A stretch of DNA of 64,000 nt from Vitellaria paradoxa (Eukaryota > Streptophyta > Magnoliopsida > Ericales > Sapotaceae): positions 5,991,920 through 6,055,919 of the forward strand of contig CM034241.1 of NCBI GenBank assembly GCA_019916065.1, written 5' to 3'. How positions within the stretch are numbered: position 1 is the first letter of the stretch; each line of letters begins with the position of its first letter. The position numbers and the translations under genes are program-made. Positions 32,274-45,800 of this stretch are shown in pieces. The notes under the pieces are model-generated. The model made no database searches. It was given only the letters and a program-made list of their open reading frames with translations, and was not told the DNA's origin.

Positions 32274-34463
32274 ATAACCTTTGAAGATACTGAAATTTTG
32301 CTTTAAATGTTGCTCCCATTCTTCTTTTATACCTTTTATAGAACATAAATTTTATAAATGCTTATCAATTTTCCTTTGTAAGCAGTTTGAGAGCACGAAG
32401 TTTGCAGATGGCTCCCCTGTGAAATCTATATTATTGTTTATTGCGTGGTAAGTATTCCAACTGTGGCTGTTTCAGAGCAGTCATATGTTATCTGTGCTTA
32501 TTTGACTTGGACCCCTATTTGGCAATGTTTGACGGGCGGAACATGAATTGAGAGAGAACTTGAATGCGATACGAACACAAGCACGAGCACGAACACAAGC
32601 ACGAGCATGAACACGAACACGTTAATTTGAAGTTTACACAAAAAGATATAATTGTGAACTCGAATATGATACCCTAACTTGAATTGTCACCCCTCCCCCT
32701 CTTTAGGGCTATTTTTGATCCATGCATATAGATTCCCCCCCTCCCTTCTGAGTACTTGTGTGTTACTTGTGCTTTATAATTTCGTGTTTGGATCCGATTA
32801 TCATGTCATATCTAATGTTATAGCTCTTACATTCAAGTTTGGTTTGAATTGAATTGAATTGTTGAGTTTCAAAATGTGCTAGCCAAAGAACAAAATTGAA
32901 TTTATTGGATTGGCAATTTTTAGATTTAAAATGCCACAAAAGTTTTCATATAACCAATTCAAAGGGGTCATGTATAAGTTTCTTTATTTACGAGTAAAGC
33001 TCGTTTAACAAACGAGTGCCTTTGAATAAACAAGTCCGAGTAAACTTTATGTCGAGTTTGCGCTGTTGAATAAATATTTATTAGTAAAATTTTGATGTTA
33101 TAAAAACAAATAAACAAAAATTTATCACAATCAAATAAATTTTCGGTAAGTCATAGTAAATGGCCTTTAGTTTCTTGTAATTTTTATATTATATCTGTTT
33201 ATTTTAAATGCAATAACTAGCATATAAATATCATATATGTGTTATTTCTAACTTACGTGGATATAACATATAACTTTAAACTATTATTGGAGGACATGAT
33301 TATTCAAAGCGCAATGGTTTAACTAAACATTCAATAACTTGTAATGCAATTTTTAAAATAAAAAATTATATCATGATATAAGTATAATATACTGCTCCGT
33401 CTATTTGCCTTGTACCTTCCAGTTGAAAAGTCTGCACAAAGAATATTCTTTTCCATTGCTGGAGACATAAGGCAGAGACTTGGAATCTCTTTGTAACTTT
33501 CAGAGTCCCTAATATGGAAAACGAACAGTATGTAGAGCAGTAAATACCATTTAAATAAATCAATAAGCGGAGATATTGCATTAACTCAAAAGTTGTGACT
33601 CACATAAACTTACGGGAACGTATAGAGAGGTCAGAGGTTGTGGGGTTTTAACTTACGATACAAAACTGTCAATTTAGGAATTCTAATATAGTTTTGATTA
33701 GATTCCTTATTCCTATATATTTGAGACGTATTATACATCAGAGCCAAATTCAAGAGTTAGGACTTTTAATAGGTATAGTTGAGAGAAAAGATAAGAATAC
33801 AGAACTGTCAATTTAGGAATTCTAATCTAGTTCTGATTGGGTTTCTTATTCCTATATATTTGAGATGTATTATACATCAGAGCCAAATTCAAGAGTTAGG
33901 ACTTTTAATAGGTATGGTTGAGGGAAAAGATAAGAATACAGAACTGTCAATTTAGGAATTCTAATCTAGTTCTAATTGGGTTTCTTATTCCTATATATTT
34001 GAGACGTATTATACATCAGAGCCAAATTCAAGAGTTAGGACTTTTAATAGGTATGGTTGAGAGAAAAGATAAGAATACGTGGTTATCTCGTGTTCTTTAG
34101 TGTTCTCTCATATCTTTCTTGTAATTTTCCTATTGCATTGTTGGAGTTTCTTATAATTGAAAATTAATTTTATCTTACCCGTAAATGTAGGTAAATTGTT
34201 AAACCATGTAAATTTTGTATTCTTTTATTATGTATGATTTTCTTGTATTCGCCTGTGAATTAATCATTATTCATCAAGGTGTTGTCATGAGGTGATTCAG
34301 AGTTTCCGCTACAACAAATATAAGTTCATATGCAAATTTGTATGAAGATTAACAACAAACAAAGAAAGAGAGAGCAAACAACTTTACACAAGCTAGGATA
34401 AAAAAAAAAAAAAAAAAGAAAGAAAAAATAGATATTATTCGACTGCCATATATAACACCCATA
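32274..34463. other. Spacer between ankyrin gene and RABC2 copy A
   Basis: Contains the presumed 3' leader of the ankyrin gene, a minisatellite of about 12-bp units (ACGAACACAAGC, about 32570-32622), a repeat at about 32990-33400 that is homologous to 45005-45400, and the tandem 139-bp repeats described separately. No gene is recognised. The 71-codon minus-strand frame at 33366-33581 has no known domain. Confidence 0.6.
33660..34080. repeat. Three tandem copies of a 139-140 bp repeat, perhaps in an old LTR
   Basis: Units start with AACTGTCAATTTAGGAATTC at about 33664, 33803 and 33943. The copies differ at only a few bases. The downstream sequence to about 34310 (TTACCCGTAAATGTAGG, then GATTCAGAGTTTCCG) has the feel of a copia LTR end followed by a decayed primer site, but no partner LTR was found. 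It is absent from the corresponding place before RABC2 copy B. Confidence 0.75.
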
Positions 34464-34469
34464 TTTATT
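34464..34469 (-). terminator. Candidate poly(A) signal of RABC2 copy A
   Basis: AATAAA on the minus strand about 180 nt after the stop codon. The same signal stands at the same distance in copy B (45795-45800). Confidence 0.45.
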
Positions 34470-34646
34470 ACTACTGAGACAAATCAGGCAAACAAAAGTA
34501 AGAAACAGGAAAAGAAATTATCAATATACATAACTTGATCATGAATGATCAAGCGATCGAGTTCAGTCTGCCATTCGATGTGCCGATCGCGCTTTTTGTA
34601 TTTTGCATATTCTGTCACCGCCATGAATTATATTGCAGCATTTTTA

Positions 34647-37600
34647 CTAGCAACAACTTCCTCCTCCACCACCACCTCCTCCTCCTCCACTGGTTGGTTC
34701 GAGCTTCAAGTTAATTCCCTTATCTGGAGAATGTCCTTCCAGAAGACCAGGAACCTTCATTATCTGCGGAAAGAAAAATGAGCAAGCCTGGGGCTAAATA
34801 AATGCAGTTTCAATATGTATGTGTATTTTTTTTTCTTTTTCCCAAGTAATTGTTATAAGAGAAGATTATTTAGGACGGTTTGGTCCTGTCTAATTTAGAC
34901 AGAGTGATGCACTAGTATAGAAAAGTAAATCAATTCAAATAGAAGGGCTAAAGAGAACATAAAAAGTAAACCCAAAATTACTTGGTGATAAATTTTACTT
35001 TACCCTCTTAACAACTAAGGACATTTTTGTTTTGGAAGTAAAGGAGGGTAAATTTTACTGGAATAAATTTTACTTTCCATTATATTAGTTTGGATAAAGG
35101 GCTAATAAAAGGGCTAAAGAGAACACAAAAAGTAAACCCAAAATTACTTGGTGATAAATTTCACTTTATCCGCTTAACAACTAAGGACATTTTTGTTTTG
35201 AAAGTAAAGGGGGGCAAATTTTACAGGAATAAATTTTATTTTCTATTACATTAGTTTGGATAAAGGGCTAATAATTACCCTGAGGATAACGATTGCCTCA
35301 TATGGGGATAAATTGTTACTAAGGAAGAGGTGGATAACAAGGGTAATCGAAAAATTTATATCTTCTCATTATCCCTGTAAAATATTTTTTTATATTCCGG
35401 TAAAACCTTAGACAATATTCTCCTATATAATTAATAAATATTATAAAATAATAACTTATTCAATTAAATTAAAATTAATTAATTATTAAATTATTTATCA
35501 AAATAATATTAAATAAATAATAATTTATTATATTTTATTAAATTAATATTATTGAAATATTAAGCTATGACTAAAATTATGTATTTTTTAAAATTAAAAC
35601 TAACGTTTAATAAATAATAATTAATTATCAAAATAATTTATATTATTAAAATAATATATTTTATTAAAATATTTTACTAAATAAAAATTATTTCTCGTGA
35701 ATAATTATTTATTAGATTATGTACTGTATTAATATAATTTACTAAACTAATAATTTATTTAAATAGACTAAAATTATTTGTTTTATTAAATCATTTTATC
35801 GAATTATTTTATCAAAATAAAGATAATTTTAGTAACAAATAATAATTCATTATTGAAATTAATTACTATTGAAATATTAATCTATAATAAAATTATTTTT
35901 TATAATTAATATTTTATTTAAATTTATATTTAATAATATATATTTTATTAAAATTAATTATTATTAAAACAACAATTATTATGGTGATTTAATTTATTAT
36001 AATGTTTTACTAAGATTAAACATTAACTTTTACCCTTAGTCAATTTACATTCATTGCAAATATAATTAACTTTTATTCCTTTAAAACTTTTAGTATTCTA
36101 AACATAATATAATTATTATTGAATAATATTTATTTTTTCAATCTAAATATAAGTATCATGAACTTATTACCCAGTAACAATTATCCCACTAATCTTTTAC
36201 CCTAAAAATTTTCAACATATACCAAACATATCCTAAGAGTATAAGCTTTTATTTAGTTGTAATATCACCCTAAAAGTTGGACAGTTAATGGTAAGAATGT
36301 AGGGGCAAAATGGTCATTGATGAGTGATATTGTAACTAATTTAAAACAATCAGGCCATGAAGTGGTATTCCAATTAGAACTCAACGGCGCAAAGTAAAAT
36401 TTGTCCATTACATGACCTGAAATTGTGATGAAATATCTAATTTCATGTTAGGGTCCGTTTGATGAATCGAAAAATGCTGAAAATTTATAAAAACTTCTAA
36501 AAGTTATTCATTTTTTATCTCATGCCATGAAGTATGAACTCACAAATTATCTCATTTTATTTTATTTTTTGTCACTCCAAACACTTGTAACCTCACGAAA
36601 AAAAAAAAAAAAAAAGACATCACATGATAGACAGAAATGAATAGAGAAAGAACACATGACTAAGGTCCTAGGTTTGACTACTTAGAAGTTATTGGGATAT
36701 GCCATGAATCATGGGTGGCAAAGTGTACTAACTTTCCATTTTCAAAATTCAAAGGGTATAAACAAAAAAAATAATATAACCCTTAGATATTTTTTCCTCC
36801 CTCACTGCTGAGGGACCTAAAAAAAGGGAAGGGCGTTTAATTCCAATGAGTGCAATTATTGGACCAGTCCCATTTCCAAATTCTGCATTCTTGTCCATGC
36901 AAATGCCTAGTCTGTCCTCACATGAAATGATCTGAAGACAATCCTGTTATGATACTATTAGCAAGTAAACAGATTCAATGACTTACCCAAGGGTGCATCA
37001 ACGTCTCTGGCAAGCCAATATATATATATATATATATATGAATTTTTATGAGTAACCTCTAAAAGATTTTACTTTATACAATCAGTCAGTGCCATGGGAA
37101 ACTTAATGGGTAAAAATTCTTTTTCTATCCCTTACCTTTGAAGCAAGATCTTCAAAGCACTTCTCTACATTTTCTCGAGTTTTAGCACTACACTCGACAA
37201 ATAAGCATCCGAGCTCTTTAGCAAGAGAAGTTCCTTCTTCTCTGCTTACAACCCTTTCTGATTCCTGTCATGCATCAAATTCACAAATGTGAATAATAAT
37301 AATAATAATAATAATTAAAAAAATGGTCTATTTCTTTAAACACGTGAAATCCATACATGACTTCAAAAGGAAGAGCCATCCATGGGAGAATTAGGGAGAC
37401 TAATACAGAAACACAAGAAGGTAAAAATCAGCAGACAACGAGATTTTACAAGTAGTGAAAATACAAGAGTTGAAGGCAAATGAGAATCTAACCAAGAATT
37501 AAAAGCTTTTTCAGATTTTAGTGGTTCAGAAAGCAACTAGATATAAAACATTTTTACATAAACTCATCCATGTAGTCTGATAACTTACAGACCTTGCAGC

Positions 37601-40600
37601 TCTTAACTGATTTAAGTTAATAGTGATATATAGAACCCCTGAATGTCTGTCAGATGCCAGTAAGAGAGCTTCTTTTTCGAACTTGAGCTACTTTAGTCTA
37701 TGGTCAAAGAGTGCAAATGCAGATATGCGGTATTGGTGTGGGCCTATGAACGCCTACGTGCACAATTGATGCTTTGCATTTCCTGGTGCATTTGGAGTAG
37801 AAAAAATAAAATAAAGGGAGCTTGAGCTTGTATCCTTATTTACCAGCTTTCTAGGAGGAGGCCATACACCAACTCTTCTGTTACATTTGGTATTACGGAT
37901 TTGAAATCAATAATTTTGTTATTTATGGGGAATGGGCTAAGTTAAATTGAGGAGAGTAAATCAAGGAATTTGGTACTATCTACTTGTGGAAAATTACCAA
38001 ATAAAACTTTGTTAGTTTATATATGAATTTGAGTGTTCAACATGACGGATTAAAATGGATTTGAAATCAAAACGAAAAAAAATAGTTATCTGAAATCATT
38101 CATAATAATAGTTCCAAAATTTTAGTACTAATTATTAAAAATCTTTTATGTACTTAAAATTTACATACAAAGGATATTCTTCTACCTATACGTGGACCAC
38201 ACAATGATTTAAGATGCATTTTATAATGCACAAATGACAGAATTGTTTGGTTTTCTTATGTCTCTGGTCAACTTTTAGAGTCCACTAGTTACACACTTTG
38301 ACCTCTTCACTGAATACATCTTGTGTACAATCTCGACCTTTCCTTTCGATGTAATGGAAAACGATCTTACTTGGGGGTATAAATAAAATTAAACCAAGAG
38401 AAAGGAATTTCGAAATTAGTTTTCTCTTGATATTGCAAAGCATATAGTGGCAATGCAACCTTTGGATATACTTTTTGAGACATTTCTTGTGATCCAAAGA
38501 AACATATTCAAGATCAGTTATTTGATTATGTTTTCCTTTCATTTATTAATTTTTCAACAGAGAGAGAATGACATATTCTGAAGTTTATTAGTCTTTCAAC
38601 ATGCAATGAGGCAGAAAACGAATAGAAATTCACAATTGGGAATAATTAAAGAAGAAGAGAGTACTTTCACTTCAGCAACCATGTTACTGAGATTCTAGAA
38701 GATGTAAGTATAGATAAACAAAGATCGATATAGAAGGATGCGCATATGGGGCTCCTTAACCACTTAAATCATTTGCTGTATGGTAACAATTTTTCCAGCA
38801 AGGGGGAGGGAATGCAGAACTTACTCGATCAACTTTATTTCCAACAAGCATCTTAACGCAATCCTTATTAGTGGCGTAAAGATCTACTTCTTTAGCCCAC
38901 ACATCTGACAAGTTTGTAAAGGAATCCCTCCGTGTCACATCATATACTACAGATCATGGAAAACTGTGTGACTTCAGTAAATGAAAATAATGGGAGGGTA
39001 GTGCACTTACCTACAACAAAATGAATTGTAGTCAACTAATTCATGAAAATAAACTTGCACACAGTGATATTATACCGTTGATGCCTTACCAAGAATAACT
39101 CCCTGAGCACCTCTGTAGTAGGAGCTTGTTAATGTCCTGAATCTTTCTTGTCCAGCTGCAACAGAGATCATGTGAGTTTACAAACCAAGAACAATTTATT
39201 CACATTACCCCAGGAAAAGAACGAAGGTTGTGGCATGTCTAAATGGCCAATCAGAGGGGTAAGTTTACAAACCAAAAACAATTTATTCACATTGCTTGAG
39301 GAAAAGAATGGAAGTTTTGGCATGTCTAAATGGCCAAACAGAGGAAAAAATCAGAGGTGTAACTAAATAATCAGAAAGGAAAAATTAGTCAAAGGCTCTC
39401 TCTCTTACAGTCCTAGAACAATTAGATGTTGCTCTTGAACAATTCAATTTTAAATTCATTTTACCCCCCCCCCCCTAGTCTTCATTCTTTTTCAAAAGGA
39501 AAAAGAAGGAATATATGAAAAATTTCAAAAACCTAGAACACAATTTATCTTGTTTAATCAAGCCGTGCCAAAAATAACCAGTAAACAGCTCAACAATGGT
39601 CGTTCAACGATGGCAATGGAAATCATATTATATAACCAAGAAGTTTCTTCTGTCAGTAAAATAAAATTAGATGTACGATTGGCCATTTGTTACCTGTATC
39701 CCAAATGGTTAGTTTCAAATTTTTCCCATCAACAGTCAGCAGCTTGATTTTAAAATCCACACCTAGTCATAGTTGAGATGAGGGAGGGAAAAAAAACAAA
39801 CAAACAAACAAACAATTCATGATCAGTTCAAAGATCCAAGCCCATTAGAGTAGAATCTATGCTTGTACTAAGCCAATCCCATTAAAGTGTTTGGATCATT
39901 ATAGTTCCACGGTCATGGCCATTAATTTAGAGAAGACATTACTTGTATTAAGAGAATGAAAAAAAAAAATGCTCAATTTGGAGGTCAAAACACTAGGCAA
40001 ACAAAGACATTTACGAACTGAGTGTTTTTTGATGAGTCAAACTGGGAAGACACTTTGCCTCATAACCTTTAACAAAGTTTGGCAACACATATTACCCACA
40101 CCACCAAGGAATTAATAGTATTTTCAGCACTAAATCAAATGTTTTGGCATGTGGTCAATTGCTTGCACCATCCATATAGCAGAGCAGCAAATTATGAATG
40201 TCAAGAAAACGAATCTAAATTTCTTGGCATGCATTCAGGTGGGGACACTAGGTTCAAGCCACCCTTAGGCGTGTAAATGAGCGTTGGGAGAAACTTGCAC
40301 ACCTGCTTTGTTCACGGCCAATGATTGAATGAAGCAGAGGTTCTTCCCGGCCTAGGAGAAATGATGTGGACATCCCTTGAATAAAAACATTCCTTCCCCC
40401 TTGAATTGTCTATTTAGTTGCTTTAGAAATAACTCTAGATTCTTTCAAGGTTTGTCATTTGATTTTCTGGGTTTTCTATTTAAGTATAGTTTGTGTTTTG
40501 GTGTAAGGCAGACTTGATGAATGATGAATGAATATTGAGAATTGCAGCTGGATCCTTGCTTTCCTCCTTCCTTATGTGTTCGCTTCCCCTCCGTCCCTAG

Positions 40601-42553
40601 CTTCTTCCCTCTTTGGCTTATTCTTTCCTCCTTGTTTCTAGGCTAGTTTCTTTTATTGCTTCTGTGTGATTTATTCCCCGTCCCACCTCAACTTAGGAAG
40701 TATAGACTCACCTTCAAGGGTGCCATGTCCAGTTCAAACTCAGTTAGGATACCGATTTATGGTGGACTCATGTTGGACACGTCCAACTTACTTTTTTTGT
40801 GTGTCAAATTTTTTTATTATTTTATTTTGTTTGGACGCATCATAGACTCATTTTGGACGTGGCAGGGTCCTTCTTATAATACATGAAAGGTTTAACGTGC
40901 ACTAGCAAATTGACACGTATCAAATGAGAACAACCCAAACCTTAGTTTGGCAAAAGCAGTCCACGTCCTAAAGATATTATCCAAAATCTGGCTCGGGGTA
41001 ACTTACCCTTTAAAGAAATTATTACGCGGCGTCACTCTACTCATGACTAGGAGGAAAAGAAATTAACAAGACCGAAGAATTTTAACATGCCCAGCACAAT
41101 GTAACAAAAGTCACACTCAATTAACAAGGCCATTCTATTGGTATGCCAAGTCACAAATCGACTACTGTAAACTTATCAGACAAATGAGGAAAAAAAATTA
41201 GACATATATGGTAACTGTAAGTAGTATGGAGTAAAAATGAAATTTCAATACTGAATATATTTTATAAACCATTTCCCCATATTCAAGTACAAATTCTTAT
41301 CTCCTAGCATTTTGTTGCATTCATGTCCCAGCAAGGCAGCAAGCTACCTCTAGTTAAAGTAGAGCATGGAAGGAGTCCGGTGGTGGGTATAAAATAGTAG
41401 CATAACATGGGGTAGATATAAATCACCACTAGATATATAGCATCCATAAATCATGCTGCATCATTACTTGTTTGCATATGTGAAATTATCTCTTTGCTCC
41501 TACTCCTAGAAAATACGGGATTAAACTTTCTCTGCTTTTCTTTTCCTTCCCTTCTTTATATAATTTTAGTAAATAAACAAATAAAATATATACTTCCTCT
41601 GCTTTTCATTCCCTTCTTTATATGATTTTAGTAAATAATCAAATAAAATACTTAGGGATCTCCTCCGTCGCCAAATATTAACAATATTAAGCAACCGTCA
41701 CAAGATAGAAGTTCTCTAATAGGTCGGCCACAATAATAATAAGGATAAATTACATTTATGAGTAATTACACTTAGCATCCATAAAATTTAAAAGTTACAC
41801 TTACCTTCCTTATTATGGAATGTTATTAACATTGACCTCTTTTGGATAAAATTAATTATTAAAACTTAATAGAAAATGTTAAAATAACTAAAATTTTAGG
41901 TATTTTACCTATTTTATCCCCCTCTCTCTCATATTTTCATCAATTTTTTTTTACAAAAATTTCAAAAAATAAATTAAAAAATAAGTAAAAATATAAAATT
42001 TTTAAGAATTTTTGTAAATAAAACTGACAAAAATGTGAGATGAAAAATAGGTAAAATAAGAAAAATATATAAATTTTAATTAATTTGACATTTTATGTTA
42101 AATTTTTATGAGTGATATTATCAAAAAAAATTAATATTAACAACGTTTCAAAATGAGAGAAATAAATATAACTTCTAAATGTTGTTGTGAGAGTTAAATA
42201 TAATTCCTCAAATACCAAGAGAAAGTAGATGTAATTTATTCTAATAATAATAATAATAACAAAAGTTTCCGAAGCACGAACTAAAAATTTCTTTTAAATT
42301 CTATTATTAAAGTTATTAGTTGTGAAAAATTAGAGGATACTAGAAGAAGAAGGAAAATCACGCGAAAAGTATAGATTAATATAATAATACTATAGATAGA
42401 CATGAAGTGGGTACCTATGGTAGGAGCGAGATCTTCAACAGACTTGGAGATGAAACTAACGAGAAGACTGCTTTTGCCGACGCCAGAGTCGCCGATCAGC
42501 AAGATCTTGAATGACAGATCGTAATTGCTGCTCTGTCCCGATGACGAACCCAT
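34647..42553 (-). CDS. RABC2-type (Rab18) small GTPase, copy A
   Basis: Six coding exons on the minus strand: 42553-42415, 39762-39694, 39155-39090, 38946-38825, 37264-37136 and 34763-34647 (TAG), 642 nt, 213 aa. All borders are GT..AG. GTPase boxes: GDSGVGKS 21-28, switch I APTIGVDFK, WDTAGQE 67-73, GNKVD 127-131, ECSAK 156-160. Rab-family signatures IGVDF, RFRTLT, YYRGA and LVYDVT are present. The C-terminus has ten glycines then SCC, the geranylgeranylation site that anchors Rabs to membranes. The family cycles between GTP and GDP forms and recruits effectors; from memory, Arabidopsis RABC2a has been linked to peroxisomes and myosin XI. The start follows the family N-terminus MGSSSGQ. The 5' leader has a (TTG)n run. 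Nothing is broken. Confidence 0.95.
35019..36233. mobile_element. AT-rich PIF-like non-autonomous element in intron 5 of copy A, with partial duplication
   Basis: Absent from copy B, whose site reads AACAACTAGAG. The ends are GGACATTTTTG and, on the other strand, GGATATGTTTGG, with TAA at both sides (35016-35018 and 36234-36236). A block of about 166 bp is tandemly duplicated (about 34954-35290). It includes both flanking intron sequence and the left end of the element (second copy of the end at 35185), so the duplication happened after insertion. The interior 35380-36200 is nearly pure A/T without coding capacity. Confidence 0.72.
41743..42242. mobile_element. MITE in intron 1 of RABC2 copy A
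   Basis: About 500 bp with inverted ends: GGATAAATTACATTTA on the left and, complemented from the right, AGAATAAATTACATCT. It sits inside an (AAT)n tract, which hides the target duplication. The equivalent place in copy B (about 52400-52445) has only microsatellite. No coding sequence. Confidence 0.65.
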
Positions 42554-42717
42554 CAATGATCAATGCTAATTCGTATCTCTCTCTTCCACAACAACAACAA
42601 CAACAACAACAACAATAGTGGCAATGCGTATTTTGATGAGAGAACAAAAGGCACAAAAGAGGAAAGATAATGGGGAATCTATCTCTATCTCAGGAAAGAC
42701 ACGCTATGTCTATTTGT

Positions 42718-42728
42718 GTATATATATA
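42718..42728 (-). promoter_or_regulatory. Candidate TATA box of RABC2 copy A
   Basis: On the minus strand CCCTTTTTATATATATACAC lies about 170 nt before the ATG. The matching TTTTTATATATACAT in copy B is at about 55325-55335. The region upstream, with CAGTTGCTCACAGGTAG, is also conserved between copies. Confidence 0.45.
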
Positions 42729-45004
42729 AAAAGGGAGAGTGTTGTTTTAGCGAGGGAGAGAGAATTGGCTAGAGAGAGAGTCAAGAAAACGGCTACCTGT
42801 GAGCAACTGACAGCGGAAGTTATTCTTTACTTTGTAGCTTCGCTTTCCTTCGTCAAGAAAGAGCTCCGATGCGATTCCGCTGTCGCGGAACGCAACGCAA
42901 GGTTCGTGTCGTAACTCGTTATCTACTTTATACTGGGAGCGTAGGTAAGAGTCTTGTTCTGGTCCAGCATGATTCGGGTTCGATTTTTCAGGAATTTTTT
43001 TTTCTCATTCCCACGATGATGTTACGGGTGAGTTTGAAGTAGTAAAAAATAAGATAAAATGAGATAAAATGTAGTTTGAGAAAAATTTTTGTGGTTAGTG
43101 CACACATCTCAAATTATTTTTTTTTTAAAGATAAATAGTAAAATTTTTGTTCTGATGGATTGGATTTCCGTTTAGATGGATTCAAAATTTTAGACAATCA
43201 TAATTTCTTTGCACTATAATCCATCTAAAAAGATTGTAGAAACCATTTGGATGGAATTTAGCCGCGCGAATCCATTGGAACAGTTTCTATAATTTGTTAG
43301 AATGATTTCTACGACCCAATAAAAAATAGTCAAAGTAGGTGTTATTCAGTAATTTGAGAGTCCATAGTGAGAATAGTGAAAAAAATTTTGTTATTTTGAT
43401 TAACCGAATTCTAGTTATCGACTTTTTTTTTAAGGTATTGAACTTTTTTTGAATTTTAAAAAAGTAAAAATGTACAAAAATTTTCAAAGATTTTCACCAA
43501 AATTTAATACGCGAAACACACCTACATGTTTAGGGGTCATTTGGAGCTCCAAGTCTCCAACCCCAAGTTCAAAAATTCCTAAAAGAATCAAAAAACTTTA
43601 TTAAATTTTAAAAAATTTCAAATAAATTATTATAATGTGTCTAATGAATTTTGGTAGATTTTTAACAAAAATAGACTGACATTTATATTAAAAATTTTAC
43701 AAAATTCTAAAAGTTTTCGAGATTATCTACTAAAAATTTATCACGTATTACTTTATATAATTTTTAACAAATTTGTATTAAATCAAATACAAACATTCAA
43801 CCATCATTTTAAAATAACTTTTTACATACTAAATTCTAAAAAAATTTCACTTTTGTAAAATTTTAACTTTTTTTCACACACTAAACAACCTTTTAATGTA
43901 TTCCAAAAAAAAAAATAATAATCTACTTTTTAGTGGATTGCGTCAACTTGCAAATAAAAATTCGATAATAATTCACGATTCGGAATTGATTTCAGAAATT
44001 TTTAAATATATCTATTTACAAAGTGTTTTGGAAATTTGCCTGATAATCATACTTAAAAAATGTGTTTGATAATTGTATTTAAAAAAATTAATTAAAAAAG
44101 AGAATAACAAAAAATTAAATAAAAATATAAATGAAGCATAAATATATAATTTAAATCTCTTTATAATAATAATGTTAGGATCAAACCTATTTTATTATCG
44201 GTCCTAACATTATTATTATAATGAGTTGTTATAAAAATTAATTTTTGAATTAGTTATATATCCTTAATAAAAGCTGTACAAATAATATAATTTGTTAATG
44301 TTACACAACACTCTCGCAGCCCGGAAATGCAACCTTCTGAGAAGCATTTGCTTGCATTCATCCATATATCTTACACAACATCATACATTTCTACGCATTT
44401 ACATTCTCGACTATAGCTAATTATAATGGGGTGATATTAAAATAAAATATTACAAAATTAAAAATATAATATTACAAAACAAAATCACAGCATATGTTGC
44501 AAGTCGATGCCCCACAAAATCTTTACAAGAGGCACAATCTGTCTTGTGCTCTCAAAATACATATCAACAACAATTCTTCTCAACCACCTTAATCCTTAAT
44601 TACGTATTAAAATGTATACCATACAATCATTTTCCTTGAATGAGTGAATGTTTTACTAAGAAATTACATGGTAGAACTCACACGTGAGATATACAAATTA
44701 ATAAATAAAATTACACACACAAGAAGTAAATATCGAGTCGAAATTCTGCGTCATCTAACCAACTGGTCCAGCATCTAACCCTCCCTCTGAACTGCAACCA
44801 CGTTAATTAATGCATCTATCTGGTCCTGCATATGTACACGGCAGAAACTCAGGTGGATTTGGAAGTTCTGGGGACATGACAAAGCCCAATCCGAGGCCTA
44901 ATTGAGTGACCTCCAGCCAAGTGCAATGCCTCCTGAGACAGGACTTTATCGTATTGGTGATTGAAAAAGCAAATAAATAAACATTGGGAAAACTACATTT
45001 TTGT

Positions 45005-45400
45005 TCAAGCTTAGTTAATTTGTAAACGAACGAGCCCGAAAAATTTTTATGCCAAGATTGAGTTGTTCATGAAATAATTTTTTATTAGTAATTTTTGGTG
45101 TTATTAAAATAAATAAATAAATAAATAAAAACTTATCACAATCAAGTAAATTTTTATAAGTTGTAATAAATAACCGTTTAACTTCTTGTAATTTCCGTAT
45201 TATATCTATACATTTTAGATGTAATTATAGAATTACTAACATATAAATATCATATATGTGTAATTATTAATTTATATGAATATAAAAAATTTAAAATATT
45301 ATTGTAAAATGTAATAATTCAAGGAGTAACAGTTCAATGTCATATTTAGAATGAAAAATTAACTATATCATGATAGAAATACAAAATGTTCAATTAATAT
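45005..45400. repeat. Repeat shared with 32990-33400
   Basis: Both copies contain TATCACAATCAA, CTTCTTGTAATTT-like text, then CATATAAATATCATATATGTG and ATATCATGATA in the same order. One copy lies before each RABC2 unit in the same orientation, so it either belongs to the duplicated unit or mediated the duplication. Confidence 0.7.
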
Positions 45401-45794
45401 ATTTTAAAATTTATATTATTTATTAAACGAATCTTAATTTTTTGTGAGTCTCAGACAAATAATGTTTAAACTTAGCTCGTCTACTAAAAAAGTGCTAATT
45501 TTTTTTTTTTTTTTTCAAATCCAACTTGTTTATTAAATGTACGAGTCAAGCAGAGCCCTTAACATGCAAAGTCCAAGTCTGTTTACAAACAACTCGGTTA
45601 ATTTATTGCTCAGTCTCTTACGTTCCACTGCATTAAATCAGATATAAATACATATGCAAATTTGTGTGAAGATTAACAACAACAAAGAAAGAGAAAGCAA
45701 ACAACTTTACGCAAGCTAGAAATATATATATATATATATATACATATATTTTATTATTTGACTGCCGAATACTCCCCCGTATATAACACCCATA

Positions 45795-45800
45795 TTTATT
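45795..45800 (-). terminator. Candidate poly(A) signal of RABC2 copy B
   Basis: AATAAA on the minus strand about 180 nt after the stop, conserved with copy A. Confidence 0.45.

Larger units (their letters stand above)
34312..44940. repeat. Tandem duplication, unit A (contains RABC2 copy A)
   Basis: Direct repeat of 45630-57295. Exons, most intron sequence, the promoter and about 2 kb upstream align along the unit, ending in the shared block with CGGCAGAAACTCAGGTGGAT near 44855. Unit A lacks insertions at 49891-50732 and 56572-57164 and the extra 2.4 kb at 52460-54913 of unit B. It has its own insertions at 35019-36233, 41743-42242 and 43015-43900. Confidence 0.93.

Noticed and set aside
33660..34080. 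CRISPR-like array
   Set aside because: Units are contiguous tandem repeats without unique spacers, in a plant nuclear context.
40250..40900. Possible gene fragment in intron 1 of copy A (also at 50930-51590 in copy B)
   Set aside because: Conserved only because the unit was duplicated; frames differ between copies and no family is recognised. It may be an old LTR fragment.
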